A stretch of 64,000 nt of DNA. Source: Rhytidiadelphus loreus. Its lineage: Eukaryota > Streptophyta > Bryopsida > Hypnales > Hylocomiaceae. Shown here piece after piece: positions 11,856 through 22,644 of this stretch. The notes under the pieces are model-generated. The model worked only from the letters and a program-made list of their open reading frames with translations, was not told the origin of the DNA and ran no database searches. The stretch is taken from the NCBI GenBank assembly GCA_947034895.1, contig OX344765.1, forward strand, positions 997,001-1,061,000. The letters are read 5' to 3'. Every line of letters begins with the position of its first letter. Position 1 is the stretch's first letter. Position numbers and translations under genes: made by a program.

Positions 11856-13445
11856 TGTGAGCCCCCAGGATGACACCTGAGGCTCATAGTACAAAAAAAA
11901 ATCGTTTTTTACTCATTTTATGAGTAAATTATGAATTAATTGGCCATTTAAAGTACTTTGTAAATAATTGGGATAAAAATGGAATAATTATGGTAAATTA
12001 TGGTAAAGAGAATTTAAAACCTCAATTCATGCTCTTTTATGCTTTAAGTATCCAATATTGGGTACATACGGGTCAAATTCCAGATTGGAAGTGATTTCAA
12101 TTTAGACCCCACATCCAAGGTTAAACCTTCAATTCATGGATTTTCACCACACGAACGCATGTGATGAGGAATTGGCTAAAAATGGTAAAATGGGATTCTC
12201 TTAGCTTCCCAGCAACCTAGAAGACTCATGATAGAGGATTGGATGGAGTTTGACCTTCAAAGTAAAGATTAGCAAAACCCCACCAAAGGAGCCTTCTAAG
12301 CCAAAATTCCATGGGAGTTGCAATCAGGCGATCAAGACAAGCAGAGAGGTGTTTCTAGCTTAGAAACATGCCAAGAGCATAACAGTGAAGCCAAATCGTC
12401 AAGATTCCCTAGTACAAGAATGATTCCTCGGAGGAGGAACAAAATTAAGGAGAAACAAAATTCTTTCTCCCACAGAAAGTGCCAGTCTGACCTGGAACTT
12501 TGCACAATGCATTGGGGAGTTTCCTAGAGGCTACCCAAAAAGTTTCGTGATTTTTTGAATTGCGGAACATGACTCCATGGAAAGTCAACCGGAATCACTA
12601 AGGATCGGGAAATTCATATAAATTCATACGGTGATGGTAAAATCCCACTAAAAATTAGGATAGCGTGTTTTAGTATAAATAAGTGCCTAATCAAGTTTCA
12701 CGACATTCCGACAGCGGCAACTACCTGAACCAGCGGCGCTAATAGAATTTAACGGAATTCAAAAACATTCCGTTTGAAGACTTTTTTATCATGACCATAC
12801 GGAATCCGATTTGAGTCATCCAAGATTCTTTCCTTAGTTTTTTTGACCTTCTGGACAACTCTAGCCAGATATGATTAGTAAAAGAGACAAATTCCAAAAG
12901 TTAGGTTTTTCACCTTTTACCCTGCGATGGAAAATCTCATCTTTCGTGAGGAAAATTAGGGTGAAACTTGGGGGCGTGGAGGTCCTTAGGCTATAAAAGG
13001 TCTTTTGGATCCAATGGCGCTATTCGTTTCTCATTTGGAGCTTTTCTCCAAAAGTTATTAGAGGTTCAGCTGTAGGGTAGATTAGGCGTAGTAATTTGTT
13101 TTTTTTGTGTGGATTGCAGTTTACTTAGGTTAGTATTTCTCGTGAATGAAGGTAAATGGGAGCCCGAAAACGTATAAAAGGGGGCTCCCTTCCCTTCATT
13201 CTCACCCCCTCTTTTGTATGCATTTTTGCGCCAACACGTGGCAACGCTAACCTTGGTACGCCAAGTTTGTTTATTTCTTTGCAATTCTTTGAGTTGTGCA
13301 AAGGACGTGGGGTTCCCTTTGCCTTCTATTTCTTGTTGTTCCTAACCCCAAGAAGCTCCCAACCAAAGACTGGCGATGCCGCTAATTGGGACACTTGGTT
13401 TCTGATTTCTTGCATGTTGTTCTAATTGCAAACTCTATACTAACA
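11856..13445 (+). mobile_element. LTR-like repeat, copy A
   Basis: It starts TGTGAGCCCCCAGGATGACA and ends near ACTAACA at 13445. Many blocks recur in the same order at 40532-42746. These include the start TGTGAGCCC, GACTCCATGG plus AAGTCAAC, the shared block ACTAAAAATTAGGATAG, AAAAGTTAG followed by ACCTTTT, CCTTTAGGCTA-like words, a TATA box with a following short transcribed-looking stretch, and TTGATAAC just after the end. Such TG...CA boundaries with an internal TATA box fit a long terminal repeat. The copies are clearly diverged, so it is old. No target duplication was verified. Confidence 0.55.
13171..13180 (+). promoter_or_regulatory. TATA box of LTR copy A
   Basis: The motif cgtataaaag lies about 275 bp before the presumed LTR end, followed by a C/T-rich stretch. 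The equivalent place in copy B also carries a TATA-type motif (42355). The position fits an LTR promoter; this is inferred. Confidence 0.4.
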
Positions 13446-14216
13446 ATTTTTGAGGTTGATAACTTGAGTGGGGTCTCCCATTTGAATTTTCAACAAATAT
13501 TTGGTTGAAGAGAACCCAACGAAGACAGAACTTAAATCCAACCAATATCCTTCTGATTGGAGCCATGGAGAGAATTGATACTACAACTGAATCATCCATT
13601 TTTTTTTTAATATAGAACCTCGTAAGAGCTAAGAACCTTAACAAAACACATCAGCCCTGTGAGGATCCATTAAAGACTGTCCCTTATTCCCTTCCAAATA
13701 ATTCAATTAGGACCATGAATTAGAAGCCCCCTTAGGAGTCAGATCTTGACAGAATTGAACTAATTTTGTTGTTGAAATACCCCTTATAGGGCTGATTTTC
13801 CAAACAATTTATTCAGCCTCCAATTAGAGCTCATAGCAAGGACAAAACTTTATCCAACCAATTAGATTTTGATCATAATACCAGGAACGCCAGAATTGAA
13901 ATTCAGTCATTCAGCTCTTTGCAATAGGGGCCATTGTAAACTAAATTTTCCAATTAAATCATTGGAGGTCTCTACTGAGGATCAAAGAGAGCTGATCTTG
14001 CAACCAAACCCAACCCAACCTTGTGGAAAATCAGCAAGAACTTGGTAACTCCAATCAAATTGATTAATTTTTGTTTAATCAAAGATTTTCGAGAATGGAA
14101 GGACAGTTGACTTGCTGATGGTACGAAATCAGATTTTCTCACATCATACCATCCTCATACATATAGAGATCAAGACTGAATCAATATTCCAGACCATAGC
14201 TCTTAGAATTCAACCA
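13446..14216. other. Flank between LTR copy A and the piggyBac element
   Basis: No coding sequence is recognised. It may hold decayed internal retroelement sequence following the LTR. The last bases before the transposon are ATTCAACCA, followed by the TTAA target. Confidence 0.35.
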
Positions 14217-14236
14217 TTAACCCCTCATCGCCTACG
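14217..14236 (+). repeat. Left TTAA target duplication plus 16-bp terminal inverted repeat of the piggyBac element
   Basis: TTAA is followed by CCCCTCATCGCCTACG. The exact reverse complement, CGTAGGCGATGAGGGG followed by TTAA, stands at 20132-20151. Inverted ends flanked by TTAA are the signature of piggyBac-superfamily insertion. Confidence 0.95.
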
Positions 14237-14752
14237 GGGACGAAATCTGTCCGCTCCAAATCAAAACAGCCGGCATAAATTTCGCAGATGATGTCGAATT
14301 TATAATTTTGATATTGGATGTAGTGGGCAGGTGGGTCCTCTGACGTTTGCTGGAAATAGTTGATCATAATTCGTGCGAGATTGAAATTGGAGGCAAGCAG
14401 ATTGGATAGACCCCGCCCGATGGCAGGGTGGAGTGACCGTTGCTACCGGTGGCAGACCGTTGGCGCCCAAATTGCCTTGGATCCCTTTTCGAAGAGGTGA
14501 TGGTGGAGTGATAGTTCAATGCGGTTCCGTTGCTTGGAGGAGTGTGAGTCCTTGTTGGTCAAGCGTCCTTGCAGGGATTGGAGAGATGGAATTCTTCATT
14601 ACAGTCCTTTTGTGATCTTCATCACAAAAAGTAGTGGCACTGCAATTCACTTTCTTGATTGTGGCGAGAGGTAGTGGAGACACCACTTTGTGCATATTTG
14701 GGCGACGTAGTTCAAGTAAAAGGCCACCGTTTTGCACTTGATTTCACATAAA

Positions 14753-17700
14753 ATGGCAACATCTTTGCGAACAGGGAGGGCATCTGTGGAAGAGTTGCAA
14801 AGCATCCAAGAATTACTATTCAGTTGGGCAAAGGCATGTAGTGGTAGTGATTTTGTTGCACAATCCGTCGTAAATTGTTTGCATGAGTGGTATTTGGTAG
14901 AGAGGGAGGATCTTCAGCGTAGACAACAATTGGAAATCAACGCAACAAATAGGACGTGGAGGTATTTGTGTTACCGTAACATTGCCAATCTACTGGGGTG
15001 GACAACACGAATTGAAGAGGGCGATTCATTGGGGTTCCCTACGCCCTTCATCACTTTTCTACGTGAGAAGTTGTGGCCAGATTGTGATCATGAAGGACCA
15101 AGCTCGACATATGGCCCAAGCTCGTCTACAAGACCGACCTGTGGCTGACCAAAGAAGGATTTCGAGGCTCCACACCCGAGCGCTGGCGAGAAGCGGAAGA
15201 GGTTCCAATGGATCCGGAAGCAGCCTCAGAAACGACACCAATCTTCAAATCCCGTGCATCCAGTTGATGACGGAGACTCCAATGATTGTGGGGATGTCGA
15301 TCGAACTGGCGATGGAGGCTCCAACAGCAACAGACCTACTTGCTCGAGCACCAGTAAGTCAACCTACAAATCTGGAGAAGCTGCCAGTGATTTCCAATGA
15401 CAGGCCCCGCGGACGTCAAGCAAGGCAGGGGCGAAGAATGCGAATATTGAAGACTGCGGGTTCCTCCACAAATCCTCCAGAACTGCAGCCCAAAGTTGGT
15501 GTTCCATTGAATCGGGGAAGCCATCCCTCGTCCTTGCGCCAACCACCTGGATGGATGGTGCCTCCAATAGAAATGGGAGTGCGGAGTCCTCCAGTGCTCA
15601 GAAAGAGGCCCACCACAAGGCAAGCTGGCAACCAACGCCATTCAGAATCTCCACCGCACTTTGCTCCAGATCGTCTCCAACGTCAGAAAGTAGGTCTACA
15701 TGAGGTTCCATTCAGAGGCAACATTGCTGTGACGGGTGAAACATTACCCTGTCAAGAATCTGGGCCCAATAATGTGAGTGGTGGAATGCTTCCCGAGGGT
15801 GTGTGGGTGCCTTTGCAAGTGTTGGGATATGATCTTGGTCAATGGTGTAATCTCCAAGATTTTTATGGTGACATTGAGCAGTCTTGGTGGGAGGGTAACA
15901 TTCAATTTTTTGGTGTGCAAATTGGTGGGCCTATTGGATGGCATCGAGTTCGTGTTGTGGATTGTCGCTACTTGGATTGGCGTATACCTCGTCCAGTTGC
16001 TATTGAAGTACTTCCTACACCACTACTGCCACCACCAACTGTTGATGAACCTCAAGAAACTGTTTCACAAGGCACACCTCCTTCATCACCAAGCGGTGGA
16101 AATTTACGAACGCCTCCACGAGCTGGCCGAAGTATGGAGCGACCGTTGCTGATCGATGACTACAATGCGTTGTCACATTTGGATGGCTGGACGTCCGATT
16201 CTCAAGATGCCTCTTGGATGGCTGAATTTCGAGACTTCACAGGTAATCTTTCTGATGACACCAACTCTGATTGGGAAGTGGATGAGACGGATGATACTAT
16301 CACAGATGATGTGCATTTTGATCCGGAGACATATGAAGAGTTTTCACATCTTGATCAGGACCACAAGGCCACGGTAGAACGCATCAGACAATTGTATCGT
16401 GATTCTGAATGGAGCCATGTCTCTTCATCATTGCTTGGTGATCGTGCATTTTTTGGTGGACCTAGTTCTGGACCTAGTTCTCGCATCCTTCGTTCCCGTG
16501 TGTCTCCATTGCATTTTTTCAAATTATTTTGGGATGATGGCACTATTGCCAAGCTCGTTGCTCAAACAAATTGCTACGCAAAGCAACCGGTTTCAGGCAA
16601 TGACCCTCGACGTAGAGGGCGACCAGATGGAATGAATGGGGGTCTCAAGTGGAGGGACACTATAGTAGTAGAAATGCGTGCATTTTTGGGTGTGGTGATT
16701 TTGATGGGCCTGAAATTCACGCCTCAACTTCGTGATTATTGGTGAACTGATGCATTTTGGCGATGTGCATTGATTCCTTTGGTTATGTCTCGAGACCGTT
16801 TTGAAGCCCTCCTGCGATGCTTGCATTGTGTAGATAATTCTACACTTTGTGAGGACAAGAATGACGAATGATATGATAAAATAGGAAAAGTGCGGTGGAT
16901 TGTGGAGCATTTCGTGGAAAGGTCTCGTGCTCTATTCAACCCAGAGAAGTTTGTGACAGTGGATGAGGTCATGATTGCCTATCGCGGCCAGTTCTCACCA
17001 ATTAGACAATATATGAAGTCCAAACCTACCCGGTATGGCATCAAGTGTTGGATGCTTGTGTCCAATCCATCACGATACATTTACCATGTCTTGCCATACT
17101 TAGGGAAGTGTGGTGGAGTTTCAGAAGTTGGTCAAGGGGAGAAGGTTGTTCACCAACTCACGGTTGGCTTGGGTCACAAAGGTCATACCACTATAAGAAA
17201 CCCGTGTTTTTTGTGGTGTTATGAAGAAATGGGTCATGTTTTCATTGACATCAATGCATTACAAATTCTGAGCCTATGGGAGGCAGATTTTTGCTAATAT
17301 TAGAAAAGAGATGCAGATGTTAGAGCAAAAAAATATGGATGACACAACGAACGTGTATGTTTTTTTGAACATGAAATAAAACATGGTGACGTTTATTAGA
17401 ACATTCCAAAAAACATGGAAGTGCCATGTCAACTAGGGTTTTGGAATTCACTTGGGTAAATTTTTATAAGTTATTGTAGGCTAATGTAAAATGCTGACCG
17501 GATGTGAAAAAAATTGGGAAAGGGTAGCCATGTGGCATGCTTTGAAAAGAAAAGAAAATGGATGGATGTATACTATGGATGAAAAAAGAATCTCTTTATA
17601 CAAGTGGGGCAATAGGAAGTAAGACAAACCATATGGGATATGTAAAGTAAAATTTTTGTTCAAAATTGAATGTCTAATTAAACATCCATATGTTTAAAAC

Positions 17701-19335
17701 AACCTCTAGATGTTGGAAATAACATGCAGATGTCAAAAAAAACGTCCTCATGTCTGAAACAACATCCACACACAATGTTGTCAAGTTCTCATTTGTGAAT
17801 TATCCCATATCTTTTGTCATGGATGGACAACAAATTTCAGTATAAAAGAGACCTCTCCACCCTCCATTTTTACTAAATGCCAATGAAATAATTACTTGAC
17901 TTTGCCATTAAAGATTCTTTTGATGGTAGATAGTAAATTCTTCGTGAATTTGACAATTTCACTTGTTCATTTCTTTTGGAATTTAAAAATAATAATAATT
18001 TCATGTAATTAAATTATTATTATTTATTATATAATTTTATATAATTTTTTAAAATAATTATTTCATACAATTAATACCATTTGTGATTTTCAGCGAGCCA
18101 CGTCATGTGCTGTATTGTCATGATGATTTTTTTATTAATAAAAAAGGACATTGCCCAAACAAAAAAAGATGATGTGGCAGCCATGTGGCATCTACGTGGC
18201 AAGCTTTTGGAGGGTGAAAACACAAGGTATCAACAACTGTTTTCATGAAACATGCAGACATTAGAGCACGTTATAGTAGATTTCAACCGTTTGTGGAAAC
18301 ACCGCCTACAACGGATTTTAGGTGACATTAGAGTTGACATACCTTTAATTGAAAAAAACATACTTTTACATCTTTAAAAACACCATAGAAAACGTAGGTT
18401 TCTTCTAGTGTACGATGGTATGCGATAACTTCTTCACATCTCCCCAATTGTTTCATGGTTTGTTGGACCGAGGGATTTTTGCCACTGGGACAGTGAAGGG
18501 ACATCGAGTGGGTTTCCCTACGGTCCTTGCTGCAATGCCAAAGGATGCTCATCCAAAGACAAGCCTCTTTTGGCAAATACACTCTAGTAGGCGAATGGCT
18601 GCCACAACATGGTATGATTCAAAGCCAGTTTCGTTTCTGAGCACTAGTGCAGATCCTGTTGGTCATGCTACAGCCATGCGGTGGTCCCAGGGGGTGTGGC
18701 AAGCGGTGAACACCACTTCACAACAAGAAGAGTATGAAAAACACATGAGAGGTGTGGATCTCATAGATCAAATGAGAAGAGACTATACAGTGCAATTTCA
18801 CTCCAGGAAGTGGTGGCACAAATTTTTTTTTCCAGCATTGATTCATCTTTGCAAAATGCGTGGGTGCTATATCGTCACTACCGTCAAGGCTTTCCTGGCA
18901 AGATTGGTCGTCGCAGTGAATTCTACTTGGATGTTGCGAAGGCCTTGGTGGCGCCAATGCTTACAGCAGCTCGTACTTGCACACCCCATAATTTGCGTCC
19001 TCAAGCACTGCATGTTTCTATTCGGCATCCTCAAGGACTTCGTAGATGCTGTCAATGTTGCAAGCGGAAGCAGTCCCGCATTTGTCAAGCCTGTGGAAGC
19101 ATGTTCATGTGCGCGGAACCATGCTTTGGCAAAATTCATGGGAGTAAGTTCTGGGCCCTATGAGTAAATTCTTGAACTAATACCTGACGTCTGTATTGCA
19201 GCGTGGCTTGTTTCAACAGACACGACGAGGTCACCAGGCACTGCAAGCTGTAGTGGTGGTCGTCGTCGAACACGGTCAAGAGCTGTGAATGTCGACAAGA
19301 CCTGCATCATACAGTTGAAGTTCGGCGCTCAGTAG
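14753..19335 (+). pseudogene. piggyBac transposase (DDE_Tnp_1_7 type), inactivated
   Basis: The N-terminal part starts MATSLRTGRASVEEL and includes LLGWTTRI and LWPDC. A frameshift near 15095 moves to the next frame, which then runs to 16745. It carries a long Pro/Arg-rich region, an acidic patch (NSDWEVDE) and VSPLHFFKLFWDD. In-frame stops stand at 16743-16745 and 16869-16871. The catalytic core follows: TVDEVMIAYRG (first Asp), then DNFFTSPQLFHGLL (second Asp) beyond the CACTA insert, then HMRGVDLIDQMRRDY (third Asp). A one-base slip in the T run at about 18823-18831 shifts the frame for the C-terminal Cys-rich domain, CCQCCKRK...CQACG...CAEPCFGKIH (to 19140). A GTAAGT donor at 19144 and an acceptor before 19202 suggest a last intron and an end at 19335. 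Five lesions make it non-functional. Confidence 0.9.
17189..18410. mobile_element. CACTA (En/Spm) non-autonomous element inside the piggyBac transposase
   Basis: The left end CACTATAAGAAACCCGTGTT and the right end (reverse complement CACTAGAAGAAACCTACGTT) match over about 35 bp with few differences. Both sides carry the same 3-bp duplication TAC (17186-17188 and 18411-18413). Removing the element and one TAC restores an in-frame join in the transposase (GHT followed by MVCDNFF). It has no transposase ORF. A half copy of the ATACACATGGGG hairpin motif lies at about 17588-17650. Confidence 0.93.
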
Positions 19336-20131
19336 GATGTCGACAAGTATTGGAACTAGGTCTACAGAAATTCAAAGTCCATTGTTTTGCATTATGTTTT
19401 AGTTATGGGCTATGAAGTTCATCAATGTACAAGGAGCACATTTAGAAATCATGCATGTCGATTGGCTTGTGAGCCTCCTTGTGGCTAATATGTATTCAAC
19501 AGTTGAATAATTTTTTTTAAAACTACTTGTCAATGTTGATGTCAATCATTCATTCTTGCTTGAATTGTGAGTGTGGGCGGTCCCTTCACGTCTGCTCATG
19601 CAATGGTTCATGACGGACGACCAACTTAGCAAGCAGGGAAAAAAACAATGAACCTTCCCCAACTGCCCAATGTTCGTTGATCATGAAACTGATACAACCT
19701 GCTGTTACCTGGTCGGAAATAATCCAACTGCAGGTCAACCGGTCACCCTTCCACAGGGTGATCATCAATCAATCTGAAATTCCAACTAGTAGGTGAACAA
19801 TCGCAGCATCCAAATCTTAGGAGACTTTTGATCTTGTCATCCCCCCCTACTCACAAAATCTCATCAAAAAATTTTGAGTTCTCGTATTGAATTTCTTGTT
19901 TGCCGCACTAAATAAAAGCAAGAAACAGCCCAGAACCTCCATGTTTGCCCTTGATCAAATGTTATAAAATTAAAATCTACCGCATGAAATTGTGATCGGA
20001 TTGGATCACCGCAAGCATTGGCAACTTAACTTTCAATCTCAACGGTGACATCCACTATTGATTGGAATTCGATCACGCAGGTGGTTTGCTTTGGCCTTGC
20101 CACTGCAAGCGATGGCAAACTGTGTTTACAA
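19336..20131. other. Right subterminal region of the piggyBac element
   Basis: This is non-coding DNA between the transposase stop and the right terminal repeat. No further ORF with recognisable features is seen. Confidence 0.6.
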
Positions 20132-20151
20132 CGTAGGCGATGAGGGGTTAA
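20132..20151 (+). repeat. Right 16-bp terminal inverted repeat of the piggyBac element plus shared TTAA
   Basis: CGTAGGCGATGAGGGG is followed by TTAA. The same TTAA is the left flank of the miniature element that begins at 20152, so the two elements are joined back to back through a single target site. Confidence 0.95.
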
Positions 20152-20392
20152 CCCCTGAGCGCCCAGAGCAAATTCACTGAAATCCATACCTTTTCCACTT
20201 CAATTCACTCAAGCTTTCTTCTAAGAAGAGATTCACATAATCCAATTGTACCGATTGATATTCAAGAGGGACCAAGAGGTGTGGAGAAAAGGACTTGTCC
20301 TTTGACCGTACTACTCAAAAGATTATGATGGTCAAACAAGAACGTTTTTCAAAATAGAGAGGCCAGATTTTGGCCTCTTGGGCGCTCAGGGG
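20152..20392 (+). mobile_element. 241-bp TTAA-flanked piggyBac-type miniature element
   Basis: The perfect 14-bp inverted ends are CCCCTGAGCGCCCA and TGGGCGCTCAGGGG. TTAA stands at 20148-20151 and at 20393-20396. There is no ORF. The ends resemble those of the adjacent autonomous-type relic (CCCCTCATCGCCTA), consistent with mobilisation by a related transposase. It either landed in the TTAA duplication of the larger element or the larger element landed next to it; the order cannot be told. Confidence 0.9.
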
Positions 20393-20621
20393 TTAAAGGC
20401 TGAAATTTGCCAAAAGAATCAATTAAGCTAAGTAGAAGTATCAGCAGGGATTGAAGTCACTAACCCAAAAATTTTAGATAAATGTTATCTAGCAAGAATT
20501 CATAGGATACACTGATTTGGAGGTAGCATGCCACACAAACCCTGCCACCGAAATTTTAGAATTTGAGTGTATTGATTTAATCTTAAACACATAAACAAAG
20601 GTTTGAACCTAAACCCACCTA

Positions 20622-21754
20622 AGGTAAAACAACCTATTGTGGTCAGAATTAGGAGTTTGACCTTACATGGTTGCTGGAATTTTTCAATTTTTTCTCCACA
20701 TGTAGACAAGTGTGAGAAAGAACAAGAGCAATTAAAATTATATTTTTTCAACAAAGTATGAATTCACTAGGATTTTTTTAAGTGTTTTGGCCAAAAGAGT
20801 CAGTAGACTACCCCAAACCAGCGTGCAACGATACCCATAATGGTCACCTTACTCTTCTAAAGCAGTCACAATATTTCCGTGAGACACACTCAAATAGTTG
20901 GGTGTTCCTAAGAGCATCCCCACGGAAGACGCAACAAATATAGCTAGCCGGTGTGGGCTTGCAGTGCGGTTTCAAAGCCCGCAGCCGGAAATCTCCTCAT
21001 GTGCCCAACGGCCAACACGCTAAGAGGAGGCTTCAAATGAATTATGCAATCCAAAGAAGTTTCCTTGCTTTGAATTTTAAAAAAATAAAAATTGTATCTT
21101 TGAAAATGAATTCAAATGCATTTCGAAGTAGTTCCTTGAAATTCCAAAGAGAAGTGGAGCTCTTTATACACATGGGGTAGTAGGAGCTAGAGCAACCCAT
21201 GTGGGTTATGTTAATTTAACTTAACTTTAAGTGGTGAAGTTCCTACTAATTATAATTATCCCACATGAATTGTTCTACCTCCTACCACCGTATGTGTATA
21301 TATTGAGCTTCTCACTCACCCTCTAAATTCAAAACATGTTCATATTCCATTTATCAAATATTTTTGGACTTATGTAAAGGTAACTTTACTATATGTGAAA
21401 ATGCCTTTGTGCATTTCATTTATTCTGAAATTATTAATTGCTAAATGTGATTGAATTCTTTTGAGTGCCAGTTGGGGGCCGGTACCTCAGTAGATTTGGC
21501 CTTGGCCGGCCATTGTTAGGCCTTGGCCGTGCCTGCCGTGGGGCAGTAAAGTGACCGGGCCCTGTCACTTTACCGGGTTTATGCCACTTACACTATTGTT
21601 GTTGGCATGTTCTAATGTGGTTACTAAGTATTCCATTAGAGTTAGGTAAGACATTGATTGTGGCACAAAATCTCAGAAATTGAGAATAACCATTATGGGG
21701 TCCTTCCGTAGGTGATCGGAATAGGAGAAATGACCACAATGGGCTGTTTTACCT
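20622..21754 (+). mobile_element. 1.1-kb TA-flanked element of the AGGTA family
   Basis: The left end AGGTAAAACAACCTATTGTG and the right end (reverse complement AGGTAAAACAGCCCATTGTG) are matched over about 26 bp with three differences. TA flanks stand at 20620-20621 and 21755-21756. The first 150 bp or so are the reverse complement of 3950-4103. It contains a hairpin (21151-21313) and a short GC-rich block with GGCCTTGGCC words (21480-21590). No transposase was found. Confidence 0.72.
21151..21313. repeat. Foldback hairpin, ATACACATGGGG family
   Basis: The left arm begins GAAGTGGAGCTCTTTATACA, followed by CATGGGGTAGTAGGAG. The right arm is its inverted counterpart, ending TGTGTATATATTGAGCTTC. 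The same arm sequence occurs as a full hairpin at 54051-54240 and as a half copy at about 17588-17650. There is no coding content. Confidence 0.7.
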
Positions 21755-21756
21755 TA

Positions 21757-22644
21757 ATACCGGTTGAACCTTGTGTGACAGAGATCAATTGGGGAAAACA
21801 AAAGCATAACCAACAGAACTTGACTTGTTCAAAGGCTGCCTAGTGCACAACCTGGAGCCATCATTTTGGTGTTGCAAATTACGAATATGCACACATAGTG
21901 TGTGAAGGAAGGAAGCCGAGAAGGAGAGAAAGAGGAATAATCTTTTCTAGAGTGCTAAGTAGAATAGGCTCGAATTTCAAAAGAATATTGAGGTCCCACG
22001 TCACAAAGTCAACTTTGGAATTTGGAATTTAAAAAAAATATATTTTTTCAGATCTGTTCGGACTGCCCAAATTGAAAAATATATTAGCATTACAAAAATT
22101 CTGAGGCCTCCAAAAGACCGTTAAGAACCTTTTTTTCGGAGTCCCGTAGTGCAATTTCAGAACATTTAAAATTTTACAAAATAATAATAATAATATTAAA
22201 AAAATAAAAAATCTGATGTGGTGCTAACATGGGACAAGTAGTGCAGCCACATCAGCAGTGTTCATTAAAATTTTTAAAACTACGGAATTCCTCTATTATT
22301 GCACCGGGGAGGGGGTCAAAACTCGCACCCTTGGCAAGGTTCAGAATTTTTGTAATGGCTATAACTTTTGACTCTTATTTCCAAATGTTCTAAAAATTTA
22401 GTGCTCATGAAAAATATTCCTTGGCCACATCTTTTGTTAAAATTTGGGCCCAAAACATGAAAACCTCTAGTCACACACACTTGCCCAAATTTTCTATGTT
22501 GCTAAAAATGCAACTAAATCCTTCAGTGGTTAATCCCAAAGTGACATAGAGGATAGAAAGTGTCCTCGTGCTTTTTCAAAGTTATAAAACTGAAACTAGT
22601 AGGAGTGAATTGGCAAAATGGTCTGAAGACTTCTTCTAGATATG
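21757..22644. other. Intergenic, with a single TTAA-type end at 22530
   Basis: No gene was found. At 22530-22563 a TTAA is followed by TCCCAAAGTGACATAGAGG and on to AGTGTCCTC. This is the reverse complement, with few changes, of the end at 58841-58875 that finishes in GGGGTTAA. It looks like one end of another TTAA element family whose partner end was not located. Confidence 0.45.

Larger units (their letters stand above)
14221..20147 (+). mobile_element. piggyBac-superfamily transposon with complete ends, 5.9 kb
   Basis: The element runs between perfect 16-bp terminal repeats and is flanked by TTAA on both sides (14217-14220 and 20148-20151). It carries a piggyBac DDE transposase gene (14753-19335), now broken, and a nested CACTA element at 17189-18410. 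Without that insert it would be about 4.7 kb, long for the superfamily. This reflects a long N-terminal disordered region and subterminal DNA of about 530 bp on the left and 800 bp on the right. The intact ends mean the insertion itself is unrearranged, while the transposase is dead. Confidence 0.95.
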
